From Conus ventricosus (Eukaryota > Mollusca > Gastropoda > Neogastropoda > Conidae): a stretch of DNA of 64,000 nucleotides. A program made the position numbers and the translations under genes. This document shows, piece by piece, positions 9,600 to 19,230 of the stretch. Numbering within the stretch: the stretch's first letter is position 1; each line of letters begins with the position of its first letter. The DNA is taken from NCBI GenBank assembly GCA_018398815.1, contig CM031620.1:66050504-66114503 (forward strand). The letters run 5' to 3'. A model generated the notes under the pieces. It saw only the letters and a list, made by a program, of their open reading frames with translations. It was not told the origin of the DNA and searched no databases.

Positions 9600-10868
9600 T
9601 TAGTATAGTACATATTTTAATCTGTTTTCTTCAATATTCAGCTGCGCATCATATAATAAAAACAAATGTACATTAAGCGGTTTATCGGCTTCTTCTTCTT
9701 TATCAATTTGAATGTTTATTACGTCTCTCACAGCTCTCCCGCTTCCATACAAACTGATTATCCTCCGTTGACCTTAGGTCAATCCATAAACCGTATTTTG
9801 TTGTTAAATAATCATCAAGCCTAACATTGTGAAGATGTAAATCTTTAGACACTAGGTCTGCTGTTGGATTTCTACCCCTCCCACCCCCAAACAATTTTCT
9901 TATTTCGTCAAAATGATGATAAGGTCTAAGCCCGCTAGCGTAGATTTGGTTAGGACTACCGTCAATTGTACATTGCACTTTCGTTATTTTAGGATTAAAA
10001 AACTTTTCACTTGCTCTTTTGAACGGTTCTTCATCTTCACACAGCAATAAAATACCTTTAAGCGATCTTGCAGCACGCTAAAACTAAAATTCCATATAGT
10101 GTCTGCCCTGCTTCTGGGATATGTTGTATGTGATGAATCACTCGTCGTAATATATTGCTAATCTTGACTGATATTGGTGCTCAATCAGCCTTGCTAATTC
10201 ATGGTTGCTAACAACATCAAACTCTAACGAGATGCAGAAATGCTGTACTTTGCTTCGGTGTCTGATGATATGATAACACGTTTGTATTCATTAAAAGTTA
10301 GTTCATATGACAATCTGTCTTTTAATGCTCCTTGAAAGTACGGCGCATGCGCTTTTAACAACTCAAAATCTAAGGGAATGGAAAAGCGATTTCCATACGC
10401 AAACTTTACGGCTACATACTTTTTGACGTCTTTAGTATCTCCAGCGCCTATTCTATGTTTTAGTGCTTCTTCATTTTCGATTCCTTGAAACGCAAGATCA
10501 GCCTTTCATTCCCGGTTAGCCATAGATCAGAATAGGTTAAAAATATGTCTGCATTGTGTAAAGAAAATATTTCTTGCCCCTCAAGTTTTATAGAAATTTT
10601 CTTAACGATTGCCCGCCCCAGATTCTGTACAACTGTCCTGTTTGGGTCTGTGTTGAAACGAGTTCTATTTTGAAAGTAAGAAGGGCAGAGCCTGGCACAA
10701 TCAATTCATCTGCTCCTAGGTCTGGAAATTTGACAGTAAGAATTTGATCTGCATCAATAGTAGATGGATATTTGGAACAATAATATTCCGTTTATTTCCC
10801 TTCACGCCATGGGGCTCTTTCAGTTTTCTATGCGGGTCAAGAATCGAGCCATATGTTTGTTGTGGCAT
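9600..10868 (-). pseudogene. candidate major capsid protein (frameshifted)
   Basis: About 420 codons from the ATG at 10868 to the stop at 9600-9602, spread over all three minus frames by several single-base breaks. Visible beta-rich segments, each within one frame, include LIVPGSALLTFKIEL (about 10690-10730), a stretch ending in YELTFNEYK (about 10290-10310) preceded by IPLDFELL (about 10360-10385), and a C-terminal block with RPYHHFDEIRKLFGGG and DNQFVWKRE (9703-10047). The IPLDFELL...YELTFNEY arrangement resembles the inter-jelly-roll region of double jelly-roll capsid proteins, but the gene is shorter than usual for Polinton MCPs, so the call is tentative. It is the longest non-enzymatic gene and sits in the capsid half of the element. 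Counterpart at about 57060-58380. Confidence 0.5.
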
Positions 10869-10907
10869 TTTTATGAAGCAAAATAAAAAGTTAATTATTT
10901 AAAAACA

Positions 10908-11701
10908 TGGCAGGAATTGAAGGCGAAGAAATTATGATGTTTTTGATCTTGGAGACGACATGAGTGAAATGATCCCTTTGACACAGCATCGCTCAATGCG
11001 CTCAATGCGGCATGAATTAACAGAAAGTAAGGTTTAAATCATTGTACCAAAGTTTAGGTCAAGAACCTCCCGAATTTATAGACCCAAATGATTTTGAATT
11101 AAAAGATGATCATTTGTTTGTGAGGAGCGACCAAGGACAACTTGTTCAGCTTACAACTAAAAAAGACCCATCAAAGTTTTTTAGCCGTGGGTTCAATTAG
11201 AAATAGACTCAGTGTGAAAGATCAAAATCGCCTTGGCCTTGTTAGGCCAAAATTAAGGGCGGAGGCAGTTTCTAAACTTCAAAAACACACTGCAAGAACT
11301 CCCAACAGATAACCAAATGCAAAACATGGAACTTAAAGAATTAAATCAATCAGCAGGCGAATTAATAAATACAATAGAAGCAGAAACCAGTTTTTCAGAA
11401 GAAACAGCGTTAAAAACAATTAATGATTCCCCATTGCCTATGCGAGAATTATTAGCCCTTGATCGTACTTTAAGAACCATCAGAGGCGAATTAACAAACA
11501 ATTTAGCAAAACTAGGTGAACTAGATGAGCATATAAAAAGAGAAAAAGAAAAAACTCGTTGAGGCTGATGACGCCAACTTAGGGCCTGATATTAAAGAAA
11601 GAATAGCCCAAAGACTAAAAGATCTTGAACAAGAAAGATCAGCAAGACTAGAAGTGCTGACTACTAACCGGGACCAATTACGAACTCAAGTGAATAGATA
11701 A
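10908..11701 (+). pseudogene. charged coiled-coil protein, frameshifted
   Basis: Starts with the ATG at 10908, 39 bp from the divergent capsid candidate. Frames change near 10945, 11035, 11185, 11300 and 11560. The best continuous piece (11317-11562) is helical and acidic (MQNMELKELNQSAGELINTI; SPLPMRELLALDRTLRTIRG; KLGELDEHIKREKEK) and continues as a coiled coil (ADDANLGPDIKERIAQRLKD, about 11565-11625) to the stop at 11699-11701. A corrupted copy is at about 58410-59100. Possible scaffold or core protein, by position only. Confidence 0.55.
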
Positions 11702-11724
11702 GAGAAACTATCCGAAAATTTTAT

Positions 11725-12112
11725 ATGAAGACCACAACGCTAGCAGAACGAATAAAAACGCTGTTTAGAGAGCAAGGCGTCACATTAGCAAGCGTTATAA
11801 TTGCCTTAGGATTTGCAAATAAGTACATTGGTGTTGGCTATTACAGGCGGTGGTGGAGGGCAAAGTTCAGTGCCTCCGCCGCCATCGCCTCCGCCTGTAT
11901 AATCATGGGTAAAAAAACAGCTTGATCATCTTGCAAGTTTATTAAAAAAATTAGCTGGTAAAGCCGTGAACGCTTTACCAGGAATATTGGGGAGTATTGT
12001 CAGCTGGCTTTTGTCTACAGCAAGCAAAGTAGTTGGCTTTATGGCCGAGCACTTATGGACATTAGTTCTCGTAATAGTTGGGTTACTATTTAGTAAGATA
12101 AAGACCAAGTAA
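11725..12112 (+). pseudogene. small amphipathic/membrane-active protein, strongly conserved (frameshifted)
   Basis: About 125 codons. The N-terminus is an amphipathic helix (TTTLAERIKTLFREQGV), then a Gly/Pro linker (GGGGG, PPPPSPPP), then a conserved block LLKKLAGKAVNALPGILGSI followed by SWLLSTASKVVGFMAEHLWT and a membrane helix ending in SKIKTK at 12109. Breaks lie near 11830 and at a TAA at about 11901 between linker and block. The C-terminal block is about two-thirds identical by eye to 62880-63162 in element 2 (about 43 of 65 positions), the best protein match between the elements. Its role is unknown; the amphipathic-helix-plus-membrane-helix layout suggests a virion membrane-active peptide (inference). 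Confidence 0.65.
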
Positions 12113-12197
12113 TCCTATGCCAGTTAATCCAAGAACAAGCGCTGTCTTTTCATATTCATGGTCATCGTGAACAGAGTCCGCGAGCTTTGCTGAGTCT

Positions 12198-13278
12198 TCA
12201 ATGACTTTTGGGGTTTGGGACTTCGGGGATTAGATGACTTAATCTTGGGTGTTCTTTTATTGGTTGTAATATTACTGGCTCAGAATTTATGTCGTTTTTC
12301 CCAACCTTCTGTTCATTGCCTGCTATAAGAATTTCATTATTATAGTTTATTATTGTTCCTATCTGGAGTCTGAGGTCAGAAGGCAGCATGTATAAACCAG
12401 TGCCAACAGCAAAGTCTACTTTCGATCTTGCGTATTGTAAAACATGTTGGTACCTTTGAATACTTGAAGGTAAATCAACTGTAGAATTAATGGCGTCCTC
12501 TAAATTTGCTAAGTATTGTTTTTGCGCATCAAACCTAGTAGAAGGATCAGTTATGCTCGATCTCGTTTGTGCTTGCGAACCTAGCAAACACCAAACGTAA
12601 GTACGAATAGAGTCGTTTATTCGTTCTATTCCCGCTCTAGTTAGGCCCTTAGAAGCGTCTAAGATAAATGTTGTCCATGCTGTTTTATGCTCTTGCTCTA
12701 TGGACCAGGGCTGAACAATTTTGAAAGGAGAACGCCAGTCATAGTTATACTTTCTGTGCGTGCCCTGAAAATAAATGACGCCTAGGCCATGATTAAGATC
12801 CAACTTTTGTCTAAAGTCTGTCTGATGTTAATATTGAATTCGTTACAGATCCTTTCAAAAGCCTTCATGTCTATTCTGTTGCTGAGTGGATTAAATGGTT
12901 TGTCATTTGGTAATGGCGCTTGCAGTTCAGACAAAATACGTCTGAAGGTGTAATAAAAATGAAATCTGTACACTGACCTCACCAAAGGATCATGGTGATT
13001 TAAATGATCAGCATACGACACTCCACACCCAGTTGATGCACAAGACACAGCAAAGTTTAACTGGTTCTGATAAAACTGCATCGGATGACTAAACCACGCT
13101 TTCTGGATGTGCTCGTTTTCAATAGGGGGGTTAAGATAGCTCTTCAATGGAGTACTCACCTTTTTATGAAAAGAGGCAGTCTGGGTCACAGCAATGTCGA
13201 GGGTGTCAGTTGCTATATTTTTAAGATTGTAGTGCGGCCCAACAGAATATTTTGCGCAGTATATTTGAATGCACTCAT
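12198..13278 (-). pseudogene. ~360-residue conserved element protein (candidate virion protein), one frameshift
   Basis: Two overlapping minus-strand pieces (12782 upward and 12198-12803) form one protein; the break is near 12800. An ATG at 13278 is the likely start, with a further frame change close behind it; the main frame stays open upstream, but its only start there is a TTG inside the divergent gene at 13298. Recognisable blocks are AWFSHPMQFYQNQLNFAVSC, NRIDMKAFERICNEFNIN, SIRTYVWCLLGSQAQTRSSI, YARSKVDFAVGTGLYMLPSD and LRLQIGTIINYNNEI. The homologue at 63174-64000 is intact as far as the window shows. Past the stop at 12198 another frame codes a hydrophobic tail (LVLGLTGIGLLGLY), so the true end may be near 12070. 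Function not recognised; the long beta/helix mix and location fit a structural protein. Confidence 0.6.
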
Positions 13279-13297
13279 TTTTAATTTGTTTTAAAAA

Positions 13298-13985
13298 ATG
13301 TTTGTAACAATAACAACTCAAGACAGTCCTTCGTTTTTAGAACATGCTATTGATAACAATTGCGGGGCCAAAACGGTCGCGCTCCATGAAATATTTTACA
13401 AAGTCGAAGGGTTTAATATAAGCGAAACCAAGGGGAATAATAAGATTACAAAAGTTGTGGGGCTCAAAGCTAACCAGTTAACAATACCTGATGGTTATTA
13501 CAGGTTTTGCTCACTAAAAGAAGCAATGAGTAAATTCGGCATTACTCTCAAACTTAACAATGCAAATCTAAAAACAATATTAACATTCGAACCTGAAAAA
13601 GCAGATTACTTATTTGATAAAGAGCTAGCTAAAATGTTAGGCTTTAAAGTTGACACTCAGGTCACTAAAAGATTTGTTGTTGCGCCAAACAAAACTACTT
13701 TTAAGGGGGAAAATCCGCTCGATCTTGCATTACATTCATTACTTTATGTTCATTTGGATGAGCTGAGCACTGATGAAAACTTATATGATGGAAGGCCCTC
13801 AAATGTTTTAAGAGCTTTACAGGCGGGGAAAGCTGCATATTGCGATTATGAAATTATACAATTCCTAATTTACAGTTTAAAAGATTAGTTTGTGGGGGGT
13901 TGGATCATTTAATATAAAAATTGCAGACAAAGCAGGGAAAGTTGTGAAATGCAATAACCTACACATTGTTTTGGAAATAAAATAA
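13298..13985 (+). pseudogene. candidate penton-like minor capsid protein (3' frameshifts)
   Basis: It starts at 13298, about 20 bp from the divergent start at 13278, behind TTTTAAAAA. The first frame gives 196 residues (VTITTQDSPSFLEHAIDNNC; ALHEIFYKVEGF; IPDGYYRFCSLKEAMSKFGI; HSLLYVHLDEL) to a stop at 13888. Coding continues through two frame changes to a C-terminal strand pair (SFNIKIADKAGKVVKCNNLH) and a stop at 13983-13985. Opening with a beta segment and an ALHEI-type strand and ending in an IKIADKAGK-type strand fits a single jelly-roll penton/minor capsid protein; this is fold-level inference. Confidence 0.5.
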
Positions 13986-14000
13986 TAAACTGTACTAAAA

Positions 14001-14318
14001 ATGTCGCGTGGGCCAGAAGAACCGGGAGTTACATTAGCGCCTGTGAGGTGTATAACCTTAGAATTAAAAGACCTTGCAGACGTTGCGGACTTTGAACAGA
14101 ATGGTGAAATAGGCACTTTGTATGGTTTTGAGTACACTAAAGATGGTGATTATAAACGCAAAGAGGTTGGCGACAGCAAAAAGTTTCCTAAACTAGAACA
14201 GCTGCGCAATCTAGAAGCAAATAATGTTGGCCAGTATGAATATAAAATAGTTCGAAAGCCTGACCTCAAATGGCACTTAGAACCATATTTAGAATGGGAC
14301 ATAAAATTTGAATTCTAA
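14001..14318 (+). CDS. 105-residue protein, unknown
   Basis: Intact, starting 15 bp after the previous gene. Acidic and mixed alpha/beta (CITLELKDLADVADFEQN; TLYGFEYTKDGDYKRKEVGD; HLEPYLEWDIKFEF). It sits between the penton-like candidate and the 14393 gene in what looks like a late structural cluster. No family recognised. Confidence 0.55.
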   Translation: MSRGPEEPGVTLAPVRCITLELKDLADVADFEQNGEIGTLYGFEYTKDGDYKRKEVGDSKKFPKLEQLRNLEANNVGQYEYKIVRKPDLKWHLEPYLEWDIKFEF

Positions 14319-14392
14319 GCCCATTTACATATTTTAGCCATCAAAAAAGTTTCAGAAAAGCATTCAACTCTGGCCCTTTACATGTAAGTCTT

Positions 14393-14869
14393 ATGCCAGA
14401 CGACAATAGTCGGAAAGAGATTGAAATAAAGCCGTATGGGAATAAACAGTACATCCTCCACAGAAGAGAAACGGTTTTAAAGGATGCTTCTACAAAATTA
14501 CAGTTCATTCCGCAAATGAAATTAGGAGATGCGTTCACAATGATATTTGAAATTTCTGTCTTAAAAGATAAGGGGAGGGATGGGGTTGTGGGCGTTAGTG
14601 ACGTCCTTCTAAAAGGAATTCTAATTAGCTGGCAAAACTTAGACGTTGAAAAACTTAAAGTTACCGTCGTCATTCTTCACAATGGCGAGGATATTAAGGT
14701 CATAACAACAAGCAACAAAATCAATATTAGTCTAAATAGAAACAATCTTACAGAACTGAATTGGATTAATCTTACGCATTTAGGCCTCATAGGGTTTTAT
14801 TACACTGAAACAAGTTTTGACAGAGAGTATGATAAAAACAATAACTGGATTAGATTAAATTCTGTTTAA
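14393..14869 (+). CDS. ~158-residue beta-rich protein, unknown
   Basis: The ATG at 14393 is the first in frame, but the frame is open further upstream (about to 14340), so the start is uncertain. Beta-rich: RKEIEIKPYGNKQYILHRRE, LGDAFTMIFEISVLKDKG, KLKVTVVILHNGEDIKVITT, WINLTHLGLIGFYYTETSFD. It ends four bases before the packaging ATPase start. The alternating hydrophobic strands fit a small capsid or cement protein; this is inference, with no recognised family. Confidence 0.55.
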   Translation: MPDDNSRKEIEIKPYGNKQYILHRRETVLKDASTKLQFIPQMKLGDAFTMIFEISVLKDKGRDGVVGVSDVLLKGILISWQNLDVEKLKVTVVILHNGEDIKVITTSNKINISLNRNNLTELNWINLTHLGLIGFYYTETSFDREYDKNNNWIRLNSV

Positions 14870-14873
14870 AACT

Positions 14874-15482
14874 ATGGAGCAGTTAAACTTTATGACAAAA
14901 ACCCTCATTGTTCATTAATTTGTGGGCAAACTGGTTGTGGAAAAACAATATTTATCCTCAACCTGTTACAAACAGTTTATCGTTATAATTTTGATCATAT
15001 TGTGATTTTCTGCCCAACACTTAAATGGAACAAAGCATATCATGATAGAAGGTTTATATGGACAGATGATGACATATTTTAGTTAATCCTAGCAATAAAC
15101 TGAGTGAGTGTTTAGAACAGTTTTATAAACTGTTTGAAGGAACACAGACACTATTTATTATAGATGACTGTTCAGCAGAAAAAGACATAGTTAAAAAGAG
15201 AAACACTTTATCAAAACTTGCTTTCAGTGGAAGACATGCTGGGATAAGTGTGTGGATTTTATGTCAGAAATATAACTCGGTTTTAAAAGACTTTAGAGAA
15301 CAGTTAAAAACTGTAGTTTTATTTCACATGAAAGACAGAGACTCATTTGAAGAATGTTTGCGCGAAAATGATGTTATTGAAAACGATCAAGAAAACATAG
15401 GATTAAACAAAAACTGAAATCTGAAAAGTTTAGTAAATTAGTATTAAAAACGGATAACCCTGCACAGTATGTTTGTTTGTAA
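14874..15482 (+). pseudogene. FtsK/HerA-like genome-packaging ATPase (A32 type, frameshifted)
   Basis: About 200 codons. Walker A reads CGQTGCGKTIF (about 14928-14960), a beta strand HIVIFCPTLKW follows, and Walker B reads TLFIIDDCSAEKD (about 15150-15185). Further down, GISVWILCQKYNSVLKDF (about 15240-15295) resembles the sensor region. The frame changes three times (near 14905, 15080 and 15410), each explainable by one base, with no substitution stop. Known role of the family: pumps viral DNA into the capsid. Its presence supports a virion-forming ancestor. It is the last gene of element 1 before a hairpin and a Penelope fragment. Confidence 0.85.
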
Positions 15483-15520
15483 GGTCGTTATTTTTTGGGT
15501 TATTGAAGTCTTACTTGTCA

Positions 15521-15610
15521 GAGAACAGGAAAATGCCGCTTCTGGGTCACTTTCGCCCGAAAACTGGGTTGAGGGCGAAAGTGAGCCAGAAGCGGCATTT
15601 TCCTGTTCTC
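15521..15610. repeat. near-perfect 38-bp inverted repeat (hairpin)
   Basis: The arms are 15521-15558 and 15573-15610, with one mismatch and a 14-base loop. It lies 38 bp after the packaging ATPase stop. It could be a foldback insertion, a bidirectional terminator, or a junction relic at the element end. Confidence 0.9.
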
Positions 15611-15639
15611 TCCAGGATATATTGTAGCTTGTTTTTGCG

Positions 15640-16165
15640 TCTTTAAGTTTCCAGATATATTGCTCAGTTCTGTTTGGTTTTTATATTTTTCTTTATTAAA
15701 TGACTGTTTGTGGTTTGCATATCTGGTTTTGAAGTGTTTTCAGTGATCCCTATGTATGTTTCTTTTTCATTTTCTGATGTTACAGTAGCCTGGTATACAA
15801 TGTTGTTGTGAAGACATTTATTGTTTAGTGGGCACTGCTCCTTTTGGTGCAATTGCAAGATTTCCTTTCTTCACCCTTCTTTGCTGTGTTGATTTTCATT
15901 TTGTTGGATGCGTCAATTAGGTTTTTGAGGTTGGGCATACATGAGTACGATAGTTTGACGTGTTTTTGTTAAATATTTTGGACAGTTTGTGTTCTTTTGG
16001 AAATGAAGTTGTTAGGATTTTGAAGAATTCTTTCCCTTGTTTGTTTTGAGTTTCCCGTCGTATGGGGGGTTATGCCATATGATTTTTCTTTTCCTATTTT
16101 TCTTGCTTTTATTTGTGTTGTTGTCTGGGTTGTATTGTAATTTGTAATTGTATCCACTTGTCTGT
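15640..16165 (-). pseudogene. Penelope-like retroelement 3' fragment with GIY-YIG-type domain
   Basis: Minus-strand pieces read KLSYSCMPNLKNLIDASN (about 15910-15965), a Cys-containing stretch ending CNC, then CPLNNKCLHNNIVYQATV and ETYIGITENTSK (15664-15858). The IVYQATV...TYIGITE pattern is the start of the GIY-YIG endonuclease carried by Penelope-like elements, preceded by the typical reverse-transcriptase C-terminal tail. Frameshifts and an early stop show it is dead, and most of the element is missing. Its position may explain loss of the right end of element 1. Confidence 0.75.
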
Positions 16166-16169
16166 TAAT

Positions 16170-17370
16170 GCACTATATATATATAAGTTAGCCGAATGTT
16201 CGCCAGTCCTCTAAGCAAAAATATGGATAATTATGCTGATGTTAAGACTAGTTTCCTTGGGTCCATCAAGTGTGGGAAGTACCCAGCGTTAGATGCTGAA
16301 GGAGGGAGAGTAATTGGAGAATAATTCGCATGTACTGGGGGTAGTGACAAGTACATCTCAAACTATCCGTTCTAGTTGAGGGAGGCGTCTGTCCTCTACC
16401 GAGGACTATTCGAGGGGTTCTCCAGTGGGCTAGAGGAGAGGTAATCAGGGCAGAGCGTCGACATCTCGGTTCAGTGAGCCTGCAAGTGGGTCTTGATGAC
16501 CGTTCAGGTCTTACTTAGCCTGAGGAATGAATACCTTCAGGAAAGCTTCAACTCACTAGGTGAGCTACACCTGGTTGGCAGTTGGTAGAAGTAAACACTT
16601 AATGCATCAGGTCCCGGATTTTGGAGAAGTCTGGGCTGCTCTTACAATGGGTAGTTTAGAGAACTGAGCACGACTTAGAATTTGTTATGTATTAACCACA
16701 CGTTATCCAGCTTTTTGCTGTGCATGTGTAGAGATGCACTAGTGACTCCATCGGCTAAACCAAAATAAATCGGAGATCCATTCGGTAGATTTTCACTGTT
16801 GGTGATGTAAGTCATTGCGGTGTGTGGTGTGTATGTGACCAGCGATTCCATTAGTTGAACTAGTATAACTTGGGTTCTCTCTGAGAATGGTTATAAGACG
16901 CTCTGAAAACCAGGAAAAGCTGGGGGAAGTGAACTTATCCCGTCTTGCTGAGGGCTCAGGAAAGTACAACGATGCAAAGTCAAGGCCAAAAGACTTAACT
17001 TGAAAGTGAGTTTCCTGTAGCATCGGAACGGACAATGGTAAAGAATTGTCTCCTGTGTGGGACGGAAGACAGCGAGACGTGTTAGCCTGTTGAGACCTTG
17101 ACAGGGAGCCCCCAACCAACGGTGGGGTGTCCGCAGCAACAGAAGCCCTGTGAGATAGGCGAACAGCAGCAGAGTGAAGGAGACAATCCGAGAGTGCGAC
17201 TACAGCTACACTACCAGTATCCCCCCAACTGGGATTTGGCCAGTCGGGTGGACGCGAACTGTGTGGCGACTTCGGCGACGTCGAAGCGACCGTAGTGATA
17301 TTGACTGGCGTGAAAACCGAACTCTTCAACCAAGGGAAACAGCTGGCAAGTTCTGAATATTATATTTCTT
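16170..17370. other. no recognised gene; possible LINE A 5' region
   Basis: Mid-GC sequence with a short (TA)n near 16175. A 178-codon open frame on the minus strand (16793-17329) and shorter plus frames exist, but none shows a recognisable motif. The stretch may include the 5' untranslated part of LINE A. Confidence 0.4.
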
Positions 17371-18110
17371 TCTTCTGTTTATAATAATGAGGTGGAGGAA
17401 GGGACACTGACAGGGGAGGGGGGAGCACAAAAATCTCCCTCTGTTCCTGCCTCTCCTCTGTCTGTCTGTCTCTGTCTCTTGAAAGACACGTTGACGGGCA
17501 TGAACAATCTGAACTGTAAGTTGGATAGCATGAGTGTTGACATGAAAGACGTAAAAGACATGTTCTACTTTACGAGAAGTTTCCAATTTGAGACAGGAAG
17601 TGTCAGACCTAAAAATAGATAACGACTTATTAAAAAGTGAACATGACACTCTGAATGAGAGGGTAAAATATGTAGACAGAAAAGTGGACAAAGGCAGATC
17701 AAAGAGGAATAACATAATTGTTCACGGTATCCCTTGCAGACAGGATGAAACATGGCAAGATTGTGAAGGCTCGATATGCGAAATGATTACTGACAAATTA
17801 TAACTTTCAGGTAATATACAGTTTGACCGGGTCAACTGTCTTAAATCTAATCCGGATTCGCCGATTGTTGCGCGATGCACTTTCTTTAAGGACAAAGACA
17901 AGATTTTGCGCGCCAAAAAGATGTTTAAAGGAAGTGACGTTTTCAGCTTTTTTCCGATCTCTCTAACTCGCAGAGATAATCTGCGAGTTAGAGAGATCGG
18001 AAAAAAGCTGATCGTCCATTTAAAGTCTGCCAGATCGTAAAATAATAAGGTTTCGATGGTCTATGACCACCTTGTAACTGAGGGAAGTAAATTTGTATAG
18101 ATGACAGTGG
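17371..18110 (+). pseudogene. LINE A ORF1 (coiled coil + RRM-like), broken
   Basis: A coiled coil (DLKIDNDLLKSEHDTLNERV, about 17603-17662) is followed by GRSKRNNIIVHGIP (about 17694-17735) and FDRVNCLKSN...VARCTFFKDKDK (about 17822-17905). This matches the coiled-coil/RNA-binding ORF1 layout of L1-like elements, and similar text occurs at 25300-25775 and 31513-31844. An in-frame stop sits at about 17802, and a 31-bp foldback at 17944-18010 replaces the segment that reads GEDFSLRVR in the other two copies. Confidence 0.8.
17944..18010. repeat. perfect 31-bp inverted duplication inside LINE A ORF1
   Basis: The arms are 17944-17974 and 17980-18010, identical when reverse-complemented, with a 5-base loop (GATAA). 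The right arm is the native ORF1 sequence (VREIGKKL); the left arm is its inverted copy. Confidence 0.95.
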
Positions 18111-18779
18111 AAACCTTGTTGAACATAGAGAGGGGTTAGGCCGGCCCCGTGACTGGACAGTTTACTGCAGCCAGGTTCTGGAGGTAGTAAAAAAATACGT
18201 TGTCACCTGCAGTGTGCTTGCTTCTGGTTCGTGGGGACGAGGTATGAAGGGCGCTGTGAACTCGGTTGAAACAAAAGTGTGCAACGAAAATCCCGTGCGT
18301 GCTGTGTTGGATGTGTGTGCACGGCAGCGTCGGACCTCGTGGATATTGTTGAATCTGTTAATTTGTTGCATGAAACAAATGTTGTGTATAAAATTATTGA
18401 TGATGTGAATTGCCATGTTGATTGTCATATGACAGAAAGTGTAAAAGTTGATGATTATCTGTTGTCTGTGCTTAATAATGATTTGTGTACACCACACGTT
18501 GATGTTATTAGAACATAATATTTTTACTTGACGGAGAAACATTGTGGTGACGACGATATGTTTTTCAGTGCATATGACCATGGTGACAGATATCTGAATT
18601 TAAATGGAATAAATCCTGATGATGTGTGTCGGTATTTACAATCAAATAACAGTTGTGATGGCTGTACAACAGTCAGAAAGACAGAGGGACGGCGATTGCA
18701 TGCATAGGGCCACAACAAGAGGGTGTGGTGATTTTAAGACTGGGATAAAAGTGGTCAGTGTATATACGAATGAAAAAGA

Positions 18780-19230
18780 CAGTGGTGATGACAGTGTGAA
18801 GAAAAATGAAACCATCAGTGGCGGCGAGAGTGAAGTAAATAATTGTGGTGACAGTGTGACGACGTTTGAAACAGACAGAGGTGTTGACAGTGTGACAGTA
18901 TGACAGTGAATGAACCCGTCAGTGATAGTGACAGAGTGACGACGAATGAAACAGACAATGGGACTGACAAAAGGAGTGAAAATATGATAACAAGTGACAG
19001 GCTGTGGTGGTGATGGTGGATGTGAAGGTGTGACAGAGAATGAATGACATCGTGGTGGTTACAGTGTGACGGCGTGTGTATCAGTCAGTGGTGGTGACAT
19101 TGTGACAATGGGGAATTACACAGCAATGGAGACAGTGTAACATGGAGTGGATCAGACAGTGGCAGTGACAGTGTGACGTCGAATGAACCAGTTGGTGATG
19201 GTGACAGTTTGATGGTGAGTGGATCAGACG
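18780..19230 (+). repeat. degenerate minisatellite coding acidic D/S/T/E repeats
   Basis: Variants of GGTGACAGTGTGACGACGAA recur about every 40-50 bp. In frame it reads as repeats of the DSVTTNETDSG type. It sits in the N-terminal part of LINE A ORF2. Confidence 0.6.

Noticed and set aside
1483..16180. Classical long terminal inverted repeats enclosing element 1
   Set aside because: No stretch after 15482 matches 1483-2240 in inverted orientation; the right end is missing or different.
17265..17290. GDVEAT reading in LINE A upstream region as a second 2A motif
   Set aside because: It lacks the following PG(P) and any hydrophobic leader; not enough to call.
16793..17329. 178-codon minus-strand frame
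   Set aside because: No recognisable motif, antisense to the LINE A upstream region, and not repeated in LINE B or D; chance frame is more likely.
17951..17965. TTTCCGATCT resembling sequencing-adapter text
   Set aside because: The right arm of the same inverted repeat is collinear native LINE ORF1 sequence, so the resemblance is coincidental.
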